From: Lindgomyces ingoldianus
Taxonomy: Eukaryota; Ascomycota; Dothideomycetes; Pleosporales; Lindgomycetaceae
NCBI RefSeq assembly: GCF_010093535.1
Contig: NW_022985167.1
Location: forward strand, 219,415-283,414
DNA: 64,000 nucleotides
Direction: 5' to 3'
Shown: positions 43,501 through 54,215 of the stretch, piece by piece
How the letters are laid out: each line of letters starts with the position of its first letter
Position numbering within the stretch: the first letter of the stretch is position 1
The notes under the pieces: generated by a model
Database searches by the model: none
Seen by the model: the letters and a program-made list of their open reading frames with translations, nothing else
What the model was told of the DNA's origin: nothing
Program-made: the position numbers and the translations under genes

Positions 43501-44896
43501 TGTAACGATTCTCATGAATCGTTCCATCTTAAGTCGCCTAGAACCTCCGGAAGGCCCTCGTATTAGCCCCGACCTCAACCTGGCCCTAACTCTGCCTAGC
43601 CCTCTGCTGCTACCTCTATTCCCTTATGTATTTAGTCACACCTTGCCCCTGTAGCTAGCTTAGTAGTTTTCTAATATCCTTTATACAAGGCTTATAGGTG
43701 TTAATAGAAATTCCTAGGTTCTAAGTCCCCACGCACTTCTATATGCCTCTAAGTGGATTTCTACTGCATTTAGACCTATTATCTTGCCTGTGCTGTTACA
43801 TTATATTAAAAAACTTGCTTTTACTAGTAATAGCTTTATTATAATATTATAGTAATTATTTATTTAACTATGTTTAAGCTTTAAAATGTGTCTAATTTAG
43901 TTTAGGTTATAATACTTATACACTATTATATTAAACTATTTAGTTTATTAATAGAATACTAAAGACTTTTTATTAACTAATGCTTTTAAGTTTAGAACTT
44001 TTATCCTTTACAATTAAAATTACTTTTAGAAAAGTTATAAAAAATACACTAAAGTAGAAACTTAAAGACTACTAATAACTTATTAGAATTAAAAGTAACT
44101 ACTAATGTCTAACTAACTACTTTTTAACTCTAGAGTTAAACACGCTCTAGCTAAGCTATACTCTACTTAATTTAAAGTTAATGCATAGTAACATGTTCTA
44201 ATAAACCTTAATTAACTACTAAATTACTTTTAATAATGCCTTAAATTACTTTTACTACTTTAATAGTAAAAGACTTTTAAGACACCTCTAATAACACTTA
44301 AATGCTACTATACTAAATGCACACCTAAAATTAATAACTACATAAATAGTAAAGAATAAAAGGTAAGTTTTAATTATTAATAGGTTAGACATTTATATAG
44401 ATTACTATTAAAATAGGCGCGCACGCATAGCGTTTAGTTTAGAGAACACTGCTAGTAGTGTAAAGAAATATTTTAGAGTAAGAACACCTAGCTAAATTAG
44501 AATAGTTTTAGTTTAAAAAGGCAGAAAACATAATAGCAATACTTTATACTATAATTACTACTAATAAAGACTATTAGTTTATAAAAAAAGAAGTAGTGTA
44601 ATAATTTTTATAAATTATTTTATCTTAAGTTACCTAGAACTTTTAGAAGGCCCTTGTATTAGCTCTAACTTTAACCTAGCTCTAACTCTGCCTAGCTCTC
44701 TACTATTACTTTTATTCTTTTATGTATTTAGTTGCATCTTGTCTCTATAGCTAGCTTAGTAGTTTTCTAATATCCTTTATACAAGGTCTATAGATGTTAA
44801 TAGAAATTCCTAGGTTCTAAGTCCCCACGCACTCCTATATGCCTCTAAGTAGATTCCCATCGCATTTAGACCTATTGTCTTACCTGTGCAGTTACA
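43501..44896 (+). mobile_element. Non-autonomous LTR element C (1.4-kb family)
   Basis: LTRs are 43501-43800 and 44597-44896 (300 bp each), with a duplication TTACT (43496-43500 and 44897-44901). The 5' LTR starts with a hairpin AACGATTC-TCAT-GAATCGTT that is absent from elements A and B. The right half is more RIP-decayed than the left. Confidence 0.9.
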
Positions 44897-45300
44897 TTAC
44901 TACGTGATTTTAACTTCTTTAGAGTTATTAAGTGTAAACTTTTTTTTAATATAATTTATGTTGTGTAGTAGCCTTATTAGCTACTAACAGCTTAGTAATT
45001 TTTATTACACTAATACTAGCTTATGTGTAGTTATTACTGCTTTTTTAAAACCTTTTTAAACACTTTAACTATAAAAGTTAGTAAGCTATTTATATACTTT
45101 TAAATTTTTATCTTTATAAGCATTAATTATAACTTAAGTTTTACAACTACTAGAGCTTATTAATAATAAAGAGTAGTAGTAATAAAGTATATAACTTTAT
45201 AGTAAGGCTTATTATAACTTTTTATAAGTTAAAAAAAAACTAATTTAGCGCTTTAAAACTTTCTTTAAATATTTCTAAAAGTAATTATAGTATTATAAGC

Positions 45301-45902
45301 TGTAAGGCCGGGATGGCGCTTACGTGTAAGGCTGAGATGGTGCTTACGTGCGACAGGTATATATACTATTCTGTACACAATAATTAACGTTAGTTAATTA
45401 TTTGCACCTTTTTAGTTATATTAGCGTAGTAGTATAGAGCTTTGTTCTTACATAATAATTAACTAATAATAAGGACAGTTGCGCTTTTAACTTACACCTT
45501 AGACAGCTTAGCTAGTTTTTAGACTAAAACGTGAGGCGGCCTCTTCTAGCGCCACGTTGTAGCTGCTAGGAGGTCTAGTGTGTATGGCTTAGCTGGCGTG
45601 GCCACTGAGCGTTGCGTTGTGTTTATCCTGCGCCTCTGGGCCGCAGGTGGTCAGCCTCTGGCCGGTAACCGAGACATGCGCATAGGCGCCTCTAAGCTGC
45701 GGGTAGGTCATGTGACGCCTAGGACATGCGTCTGCTAAGAAGGGGGATAATGTAAGGCTAGGATAGCGCTTACGTGTAAGGCTGAGATAGTGCTTACGTG
45801 CGACAGGTATATATACTATTCTGTACGCAATAATTAACGTTAGTTAATTATTCGCACCTTTTTAGTTGTATTAGCGTAGTGGTATAGAGCTCTGTCCTTA
45901 CA
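45301..45902 (+). mobile_element. Miniature LTR element TRIM-2 (602 bp)
   Basis: 152-bp LTRs (45301-45452 and 45751-45902) run TGTAAGGC to CTTACA and are flanked by TAAGC (45296-45300 and 45903-45907). A polypurine tract AAGAAGGGGGATAA precedes the right LTR. The interior is GC-richer than the host (blocks near 45530-45720) and non-coding. Each LTR carries a doubled motif ending GCTTACGTG. Confidence 0.88.
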
Positions 45903-45907
45903 TAAGC

Positions 45908-46799
45908 TACTTTAAAGCATAGTAAAACTTTTATTTTTATAATATAAGTAATTTAGTTATATATAAGGTTTTTATCTTAACACTTATATGCTTTTTTAAA
46001 AAAGGTAAAATAACTTACATTAAGTAGCTATAAAAGGTGTAATAAATAAAAAAGTATATAAATAGCAATAATAATATTATTTTTATAGTATTACTAAAAG
46101 AAGTAAGTTATACCTCTTATAGCTATTAATAACTAGTAGATAGTAGCTGCTAATAGTACACTTTTTTATATGTATATTAAAGTGCTTTAACTAGTTTAAA
46201 CTAAGCTTATTAGTAGTCTAGCTACATTTAGAGACTGTAATAACTTAATTTTAAAGTATATATATTTTTATTATACTAGTTTAAAAAGTAATTACTAGCC
46301 TAAAAAATAATTAAGAGTAAAATAGCTTACTTTTTAGCATTAATACTTTAAATAGTTATTATCTACTTCTAGTTACCTAGTTAAACTACCTTTAGCTATT
46401 TTTATTTTTCTAAAGCTATAATCTACTTAAGTAGATATTTAGCTTATTATAAGGCTTATTTTATTAAAGTTATATACGTTGTTATTTTTAATACTATACT
46501 TAGCTTTAATATTTTTTATAAAGCTAAGCTAGCTTTAAATTACTTTAAAATTTTAATAAAAAGCTTTTTTATAGTTATACTTACACTTAAACTTAAACTT
46601 TACATTAAGCTTTAAATAATACTTAATAAACTTACTAAGCTAGTTTATACTAATATAGCCTAAATTATGCTTAGAGTGTAAAGAATAAGCTATATTAGCT
46701 ATAGCTACTAGCTACAGAGGAAATCTTTACACATCTAACTTACGTATATGCTTAATAATTACCTGCTTTTTTATTATCTAGCCTTTATAAGTTGGCTAA
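45908..46799. repeat. RIP-degraded remainder of element 3
   Basis: This TA-rich sequence with no open frames corresponds in places to the interior of element 2 (AGCTATATTAGCTATAGCT near 46690 and 6505). Confidence 0.5.
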
Positions 46800-47068
46800 C
46801 GTACTCTATAGGCAAGTTGCTTACACACCTAAGTTACTTACTTTTTGTAATGAGGTAGGCGCCCCGTCTGCCAAGTCGATACTATACGACTTTCCCCACT
46901 GTACCAAAAGGTACGCACGAGAATACTTAAGCTAAGTATTCTCGCATAGTATAATATATATATAGGTAATGCTAGGGTAAGCACTAGCACTAGCGGTTGT
47001 CTCTAGCCTAGCCTAAACCTCTATGAGCGAGAGAAGGCCACGTGGTTGACCGTGCCGACCTCGTTACA
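46800..47068. mobile_element. Left end of a fourth inverted-repeat element joined to an LTR-like repeat
   Basis: 46800-46845 matches the left end of element 1. At 46846 it switches to a 223-bp TGTAATGAGG ... CTCGTTACA repeat with TG/CA ends, an inner hairpin around GAGAATACTTAAGCTAAGTATTCTC-type arms (46919-46944) and TATATATATA. The flanks (CTTTT left, AACTC right) do not match, so this is not a simple insertion. Its last 32 bp recur at 3859-3890. Confidence 0.5.
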
Positions 47069-47361
47069 AACTCCGTAGATGATTGTTCGGCTAGTAAACT
47101 AGTCGAGACCTACCGTCAGGTAGCCGACTTTTAGATCCGTCAGAGGGTGGAGAGGGAAGGCGATTAGGAATAGGTTTAGTTTTTTTTTTGTACATATTCA
47201 ACTGTACAGTATAACATATCTACTGCCACTGTTGACGTTGTGAAAAAACACTAACCACTTAGGGACTAGCCTCCAGGACCCGTACGTTGTGAAATCCCCT
47301 CGGCGGCCCGGGCCGGCATTCGGGATAATATCGAGGTATGGATCTTACGGATTAATACTCC
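47069..47361. other. 3' flank of the carboxylesterase gene
   Basis: This is unique sequence with a T-run at 47181-47190. It presumably contains the 3' UTR of the minus-strand esterase gene. No other feature was seen. Confidence 0.4.
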
Positions 47362-48987
47362 TCACGGGAACGGGTCGTATTCTCGTAATCCCAGACACAC
47401 TCCATCTACCTCGACACCATCGATGTGCTGCGATACGATGCCTTGGGCGCCAAAGCGGATGAGATCTCCCCCGTTCGGATCACTGGCAATCATTGGTTTC
47501 CATCCCATCGTCCTCTGTGGGCCATTATACGGGTCCTTAACGAAGGCAAGAATATGGTCCTGCATTGACAAGCTGACGTCAATTTCGAACTGGGTAGTGT
47601 TTGCTACATGGTCTAGAAGTTGATATGTCCCGAAGGTTATCGGTATGTCACTGGCATGGTATGCTCCGAGCCACGTGTAATAGTTTAGATTGGGAAACGT
47701 GCCAGCGTGCTGGAAACGGAAGACGGGCACGTCCGCACCCATCCGATTCCGGTACACGGTCGAGTTGAACGTCGGACATACCATCACCGCAATGTCTAAG
47801 GCGGTGATAATCGATTGGTCTGGGCTAGTGGTTATGTTTGGTTGCCAGAAAGTTGCCGACGCCTCATTAGCGGTATTCGAGATCATAACCGGCAGGCGTG
47901 CAATATTACCTGCCTCTGCTCGCTCTTTATAGTTGGTAAACACGATGCGATCATCGGGAACCAAGCTAAATCTTAGCGCGGGCGTCTCGCCCCGATCGCC
48001 ATACTGTCCGATGAAATTTACTATATCCTTAAACGATACCCCACGCATGCAATCAAGCTCCGTTGCCCCGTCCTCGTCGCTACCGGGGTTCTCACACCCA
48101 AAGTGACGCGCTACGAACGTGAAGTTGGAATATGTCGAATCCTTGGCCTGAATATTGGCACCCATGATTGTCCCCGATTGCATGTAGTAGGCTTGCGCGA
48201 TTGGGTCCTCGGGGAAAGCATAGGCATGGACATCAGCGCTGACGGCTCCAGCGGACCGGCCCATCTGTGTGATACGGCTCGGGTTGCCGCCGAAGGCCGC
48301 AATGTTATCGCGGACCCATTCCAGTGCAGCGCGCTGGTCGAGGATGCCGAGGTTCTGGTGGCCGTTCGCCAGCCCGCGCGCGTAGGGGAAGCCGAAGATA
48401 TTAAGTCGATAGTTGATAGTGACGACAATGTGCGACTGCGACCGCTCGACCCATGACGTCGGCATCTGCCACGGGATGTCGATACCACCTATTATAAATC
48501 CGCCCCCAGTCATGAAGAAGAGGACAGGGAGCCCGGCATTAGGACGCGGCGCCGTTACCTGCGGCGCCCACACCGCCAGGTATAAACAGTCCTCAGAAGT
48601 AGCCGTCCCAACCAGCCCTGACGTGTCGTTCTGGTCGCCGTTAGGGTTAGGGTTGTAGATTGTGTTACCCCTGGTCAGGTCCGAATTATAAAACATGGGT
48701 ACCGCTGATACAAACTGTGGACACGACGGCGGAAACTGCGTCGTATTGCTATGCTCATTCGATGGCGGCAGCCTCTCCGGAGGTAGCCAGCGGCGCGACA
48801 GCACGGGTGGCTTCGCAAACGGAATGGCGCGAAATTGGCGGGTGTTTGGAAACTCGGGATCGATGAGCCCCGTGAAGGTGCCTGTGGCGGTTCGGACCGT
48901 GAGTGGGTCGGAGCTTGGGAGCTTAGCCTCTTGGCCAACGACGGCGTTGGTCGCCAACGTGAGGAGGGACAAGATCGTGAGCTTCAT
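47362..48987 (-). CDS. Secreted type-B carboxylesterase/lipase
   Basis: This is a single exon of 541 aa. Residues 1-18 are a signal peptide (hydrophobic LTILSLLTLATNAVV). The alpha/beta-hydrolase type-B landmarks are all present: SEDCLYLAVW (131-140), oxyanion GGGF (161-164), nucleophile elbow G-R-S245-A-G, catalytic acid E375 in NTANEAS, and H444 in YHASDIPITFG. The canonical elbow is GESAG; here Glu is replaced by Arg next to the serine. Cys90 and Cys134 fit the usual first disulfide, and N-glycosylation sites are present. It probably hydrolyses carboxylic esters outside the cell; the substrate cannot be told. Length matches the family (about 530-560 aa). It is an intact, GC-normal gene between RIP-ruined repeats, and no cluster partners are visible. 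Confidence 0.92.
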   Translation of the reverse strand: MKLTILSLLTLATNAVVGQEAKLPSSDPLTVRTATGTFTGLIDPEFPNTRQFRAIPFAKPPVLSRRWLPPERLPPSNEHSNTTQFPPSCPQFVSAVPMFYNSDLTRGNTIYNPNPNGDQNDTSGLVGTATSEDCLYLAVWAPQVTAPRPNAGLPVLFFMTGGGFIIGGIDIPWQMPTSWVERSQSHIVVTINYRLNIFGFPYARGLANGHQNLGILDQRAALEWVRDNIAAFGGNPSRITQMGRSAGAVSADVHAYAFPEDPIAQAYYMQSGTIMGANIQAKDSTYSNFTFVARHFGCENPGSDEDGATELDCMRGVSFKDIVNFIGQYGDRGETPALRFSLVPDDRIVFTNYKERAEAGNIARLPVMISNTANEASATFWQPNITTSPDQSIITALDIAVMVCPTFNSTVYRNRMGADVPVFRFQHAGTFPNLNYYTWLGAYHASDIPITFGTYQLLDHVANTTQFEIDVSLSMQDHILAFVKDPYNGPQRTMGWKPMIASDPNGGDLIRFGAQGIVSQHIDGVEVDGVCLGLREYDPFP

Positions 48988-49309
48988 ATTCGCCGTCGCT
49001 CCTGGAGTGCTTCAGTTGCAATGCAAAAACCCGTGGTTAATCCAGTCTCTTTATCTACCAGACAGCCCCCACACAGCTTTGGTTGCTAGACCGGCGCATT
49101 TAGTCGATTCCTGGTAGGTGGAAAGCTCCCCCACAATCTGCTCGTGGGACTCTGTGTTTTTGCCTAGAATTCAGCAAATGAGAGATGATTCTAGAGATTG
49201 AGTGGATCCTGGAGGATTGGTGATGAACCAAACTGGGACGTTTGATGTCAACAGACCATGGGATGTACTTCGGCTAATCATAGCACCTACCTATATAGGT
49301 AAGGTGTAG
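48988..49309 (-). promoter_or_regulatory. Upstream region of the carboxylesterase gene
   Basis: About 320 bp of unique sequence lie between the ATG at 48987 and the start of repeat H. The promoter must be here unless it extends into the repeat. No clear TATA box; a weak GATAAAGA lies on the minus strand near 49050. Confidence 0.35.
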
Positions 49310-51247
49310 CAGCCGTGACGGTGCGCTACTTATCTCAGCAAGCTCAGACGGGATGGGGAGAGAGCCTCGACAGGGGCAAGCCCCTGCTAGTGGCGCAAGC
49401 CCCATCTCTCTAGCTAATAAGGGTGTAAGAAAGGCTTTCTCTCCCTAGCTGTCTAAGGGACTTTTGTGATTTTTTAGGTGATATTATAGTTCTAAACCTC
49501 CTCCACTATGCACTAGCTTAACTAAGAATTACTATAGCTCTACTACTTTTTGTCTAAACTAGGTTAGATTTTAATAGGTAATAGAGACAGTCTCTAGCTA
49601 TATTCTAACATTTTTGTAACTTAATTTTAACAAGATTTAGTAGAGTATTGCGCTATTAAGTCCTGCGTAGGACATTTTAATAACCCTACAACTACACCTT
49701 AATGTAACTCCCTAGCTACACAATATATTATCTTTAGAATTTAAGACCTATCTAAGACAGCCTCTATTAGAGAGCCTGCAAAATTTTAGGAGATCTAGAC
49801 TGCTAGTTGTTAAGCTGGATAGTAGGCTAGGGACATTGCAATTGCTCTCATGTCTGCAGCTTAACTAGCTGTTGTCTGAGGACTCTAAGGACTCTAAGGA
49901 CTCTAAGGATCTAGGAGCTGTCTCAGACTAGCTCTGTTAGGGATCCTGCAAAATTCTAGGGAATTTAGTCTACTAGTTGTTAAGTTCTAGTTAGAAGAGC
50001 GATACTATTAATCTAAAATTAGGGTATAGATAGGTTAAAGTTCTGCGCGCGTTTAGATTTTTCTCTACTAATAATAGTTAGAATCTAGTAAAAAATATAC
50101 TATTTTATAGCTACTGTAACGATTCTCATGAATCGTTCCATCTCAAGTCGCCTGGAACCTCTGGAAGGCCCTTGTATCGACCCCGACCTTAACCTAGCCC
50201 TAACTCTGCCTAGCCCTCTGCTGTTACCCTTATTCTCTTATGTATTTAGTTACCCCTTGCTTCTATAGCTAGCTTAGTAGTTTTCTAATATCCTTTATAT
50301 AAGGCCTATAGGTGTTAATAGAAATTCCTAGGTTCTAAGTCCCCACGCACTTCTATATGCCTCTAAGTAGATTCCTACTGCATTTAGACCTATTATCTTG
50401 CCTATGCTATTACATTATATTAAAAAACTTACTTTTACTAGTAACAGCTTTATTATAATATTATACTAATTATTTATTTAACTATATCTAAGCTCTAAAG
50501 CATGTTTAATTTAGTTTAAGTTATAATACTTACACTGTTAGTTAACCTAGGTTTAATTAAACAAACGTACGCCTAAGAGGCGTACTAAGAGGTAAGCAGG
50601 CAAAGATCTTCTTGTTATTAACTACTGCTCTCTCTTTTTATACAAAGAAAGGGAGCTCTTAAGTACACATAGCCTCTAACGCATAGGCTAGATAGCTAAC
50701 GTTTTAGGCAACCTAATTTAGCTATACATGTGTATAGACGCAGCTATACTTATGTACAAACACTAGTAACTTTTTACTTTTATAAAGTTACTTACTTATT
50801 TATATATTAATTTTACTTTTTTTTTTATTACTTTTTTACTTTTTTTTTTTAGAGCTAACTTTTAGTGCTTTTTTTATTTATAATATCTCTTAGCTTTTTA
50901 GCTTATGTATAATTTAACCTGCTTTTAGAATAGTGCCTATGCTTAGCTAGAGTAAGAAAAAGTTCTTACTTAACTATATAAAAAAAGTTATTAAAATTAT
51001 ATATTATTTATCTATTAAAGATATTTTACTTTTATAGTATATACCTTTTTTTTAGTAGCTTATACATGTTAAAGAGGATGTACACTATAAATAAAGCTTA
51101 TTATTTTAGTAGAGGAGAGTCTATATCTATTCTATTATACAGAAGATTTAAATCTACCTTTCTATATAGAATTATTTTAGACATATGTATAACCTCTAAT
51201 AACTTTTTATATAAAGTGTACAAAGACACTATAGCTTAGAAAAAGTG

Positions 51248-51520
51248 TAGGTTAATTGTCTTTTATGTAAGTAATTAATCCCTAGGGGGGGAAGAAGGTG
51301 TTAGTTAGTTACCTTCTATGTGAGCAATTAATCCCTAGAGGGGTAAAAAGAAATAGAGGTGTTAGTTCGTTGCCTTCTATGTAAGCAATTAATCTTTAGG
51401 GGGGGAAAGAGGTGTTAGTTAGTTGCCTTCTGTGTAAGTAATTAATTCCTAGGGAGGTAGAAGGTGTTAGTTAGTTATTACCTCTTATGCAGGTAATTAA
51501 TTAAAAGGGAGGTGTTAATA
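51248..51520 (+). repeat. Tandem minisatellite in element E (about 5 units of 55-60 bp)
   Basis: The unit contains GTTAGTTAGTTGCCTTCTAT, then GTAAGCAATTAATCCCTAGG and a G/A-rich tail. Five diverged copies run head to tail. The units differ mostly by transitions. Confidence 0.7.
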
Positions 51521-51543
51521 AGGTAAGCTGCTAATAAGAAGCC

Positions 51544-51900
51544 TTCTCTGCGTAGCTACACACACAGTAGGTTTTTAATTATGCAGCCTATATTATCTTC
51601 TCTGCGTAGCTACGCACGCAGTAGGTAAGTAGTTGCACAGCTTATATTAATAAGAGGCTTTAGAGCGTATAAAGGCTTAGTAGTAAGCCTTTTTTATGTA
51701 GCTACACATATAGTAGGTTACTAATTTTATCTTTATGTAATTAGTTAATCTAGGGGCGTGCATAAGGCTTATTTACGCCCTCTCTGCGTAGCTACACACA
51801 CAGTGGGAGTAAGCTTTTTATATAGTAGCAGTTTTATTAATCTTTATAAATCTATTTATTAAAGATAATATCCTCTGTATAGCTACACACACAGTAAATA
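51544..51900 (+). repeat. Five dispersed copies of a palindromic TGCGTAGCTACGCA-type motif
   Basis: The motif CTCTGCGTAGCTACACACACAG occurs near 51545, 51601, 51693, 51782 and 51872 with TAGG or similar after it. At 51603-51616 it is the perfect palindrome TGCGTAGCTACGCA; the other copies differ by C/T transitions. The spacing is 50-95 bp. Confidence 0.65.
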
Positions 51901-54029
51901 GTTTATTAATAGACTAATTAGTGTTAGTTAACTTAGATTTAATTAAATAAATATATACCTAAGAGGTATACTGTTACAATCCTTGCTTCGTAGAAGCACT
52001 TAGGTCTTATGATGTTCCTAGGGGAGAAGTAGGGCGAATGGTAGGGGCCAACTAGTAGGGTGTACAGTTCTACGTACAGGCTAATAGGCTATTAGAGGGG
52101 AGTAGAGTAACTAGATTATAGTTTACCCTTTATACAGCAGTAAAAAGGCTAGGTTAAACAGTCCTGTTAGACAAAGTTAGAGGTATATATAGTGTAAGAT
52201 ATATAAATAGTATTATAGCTTATTAAAAAGCTAAATGCTACTTAGTCTATATAAAGAATAAACTAAATATTAAATACACCTTTTAAAAGTTATTTACTGC
52301 AGGATCTATATACATATGCTAGAAGTGCTAAGAGGAGCAGAAGGAGTTTGCAGGAGCTTGCTAAGAAGAGCTCCTTAAGCTTTCTTAAGCTCTCTAGATT
52401 TATAGCCTGTCTCCTTATTAGACAGCGCATTCCTCTATTACTGCAGGCTTTTGTGCTGCCTCTACGTCCTCTAACTAGTTTATAAGCAAGCCCTGCCCTA
52501 ATCTAGCTAGATTATAGAGCACTGCTAGTAGAGTTACGCTAGTCTAACTGTAGACTGTAACACGCTGCCCCTTCTCCCTAGTAGTGTCCTTGCTGCTCTA
52601 CTTACACAACTATGTTAGTAAAAGTTTATTTATAAAGTAAGCGCTTTTTTACTAAAAGGCATTTTTAATATTTATTTTTTTTAAACTAAATAGCTTATTA
52701 GTCTTGTTTATTTTATTATTTTTATATTACTCTTTATTTTAATTCTTTTTATTAGATAAAAATAAGACTTTATAGTGCTTACTAATTTTTAAAGTTATTT
52801 TATATGTTAACTTTATTCTTAGATAAATGTGTTAAGTGTGTAAAAAAGTATAGTAAGTGTAATACTTTTATTTTTAACACTATATAAAATTAGCTAAAAA
52901 AGAAAAAAAAACACTTCTTTAAAAGGCAGCTACTGTAAGGATTTATAAGTAGGAACTTAGTAAAAAGATGTTATGTTAGGTCTAGAAGACTTTAAAGGCA
53001 ACAGCTAGAGAGCGTTCTAAGTAGAATTATATCTAAAAATTACTAGATCTGCTAGAAGCTTAACATGTAAAGTATTTAAAAAAAACTTTTTTTTAGACAA
53101 GATAAAAGCCTTTAAAGCTAAAATAAAAAGTTACTTTCTTTTATAGCCTTTATTAGCTAAGACTTGTTTTTAAAAGCTGCTACTATTTAGTAATAACATA
53201 GCTGTTTCTTTTAATATAGGTGCTTTATTACTTAGCTAGTTTCTTTTAGATAAGCTTAAAAGTACTTTTGTACTAACAGCTACATGTTTTATAAGTTCTT
53301 AGCTAGTTTTTATGTGTTTTTACTAGTAAGCTACTTTTTTTATTTTACTAAAAATTCTTTTTTATTTTTTTAATTACTAATAATATGTTTAACTTTATAT
53401 TTAATTTCTTTATTTTCTTATTTTTATGTAGATAAAGAGATCTTTTTAAGTGCTTTCTCTAATCTAGAGACATAAAACTATAGGTGTATCTTTATATATA
53501 AAAAAAGCTTAAGTTTATAATTATCTTATTAAGTTTATAGAACTTTATATAGTTTTATTTTTTTTTTTACTAATTTCCTAGAAGGTCTAGGTATCTTAAG
53601 GTTCTTAGTGTTAAGGTATACATAATCTCTTAAGTAGATCCTTAGTTCTTATTATTATAATTTATTAGCATATTTTTTTATTATTTTTTTAGCTAGATTT
53701 AGCTTTAATTACTATTTTTTATATATGCTTTATAAGTTTATTAATTAGTCTATTAATTTCTAAAAGTTTATAAGTTAATTTCTTTATAGCATAAAGTATA
53801 AGTTATAACTAAAGTTAGCTTTATATAGTGTTTCTTTTATTATAGCTAATTTTACTATGTTAATAGCTAGCTATGCTATTAAAAGCTATTCTGCCTAATT
53901 ATGCTAAGTATAAAAAACATACTTTCTTAGGTATTTTTTTACTTTAGCATTTATTCTCTTAGTCTAGCTATCTGTTTACAGGTGGTATGCTGTAGATAAT
54001 TTGTAGGCTATGCTAAGGTGTTGCATAGC

Positions 54030-54215
54030 TGCTTTCTAAAATTTACTAGTAAATAATTTATCTTAGTTAGAGATAATAATTTTAAGACATTTATAAACTA
54101 ATATAATATTTTATTTTAATTTATAAATAAATTCTTTAGCTGTTATTTTTTTTAAGGGCTAAGTATATAGATATTTAGTAGTTTTATTAAGCACTACTAT
54201 AATTATATTGCACAT
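54030..54215 (-). pseudogene. Integrase core remnant of gypsy F
   Basis: The minus-strand frame reads IIIVVLNKTTKYLYT, stop, PLKKITAKEFIYKLK, stop, then KIIISN, stop, DKLFTSKF. It aligns with the gypsy integrase pattern VVVDRLTK..H..P......A..F ... IISDRD..FTS.FW. The first two catalytic Asp residues are both Asn here, again G-to-A changes, and Trp codons became stops. Confidence 0.75.

Larger units (their letters stand above)
43237..46799. mobile_element. TA-flanked inverted-repeat element 3, truncated, holding element C and TRIM-2
   Basis: The left end ACGTACCCACAGGCAAGT follows a TA inside repeat H and matches the ends of elements 1 and 2. Interior blocks match element 2 (AATATAATTTATGTTGTG block near 44960). 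Two LTR elements inserted into it (43501-44896 and 45301-45902). The proper right inverted end is missing: at 46800 a left-type end (ACGTACTCTATAGGC) of a fourth copy begins instead. The sequence is heavily RIP-mutated and no transposase frame survives. Confidence 0.55.

Noticed and set aside
47362..48987. Carboxylesterase as part of a secondary-metabolite cluster
   Set aside because: No synthase, oxidase or transporter gene lies nearby; both sides are repeats.
51248..51900. CRISPR-like array
   Set aside because: Units are diverged minisatellite and palindromes inside a fungal LTR element, with no equal-length spacers and no cas genes.
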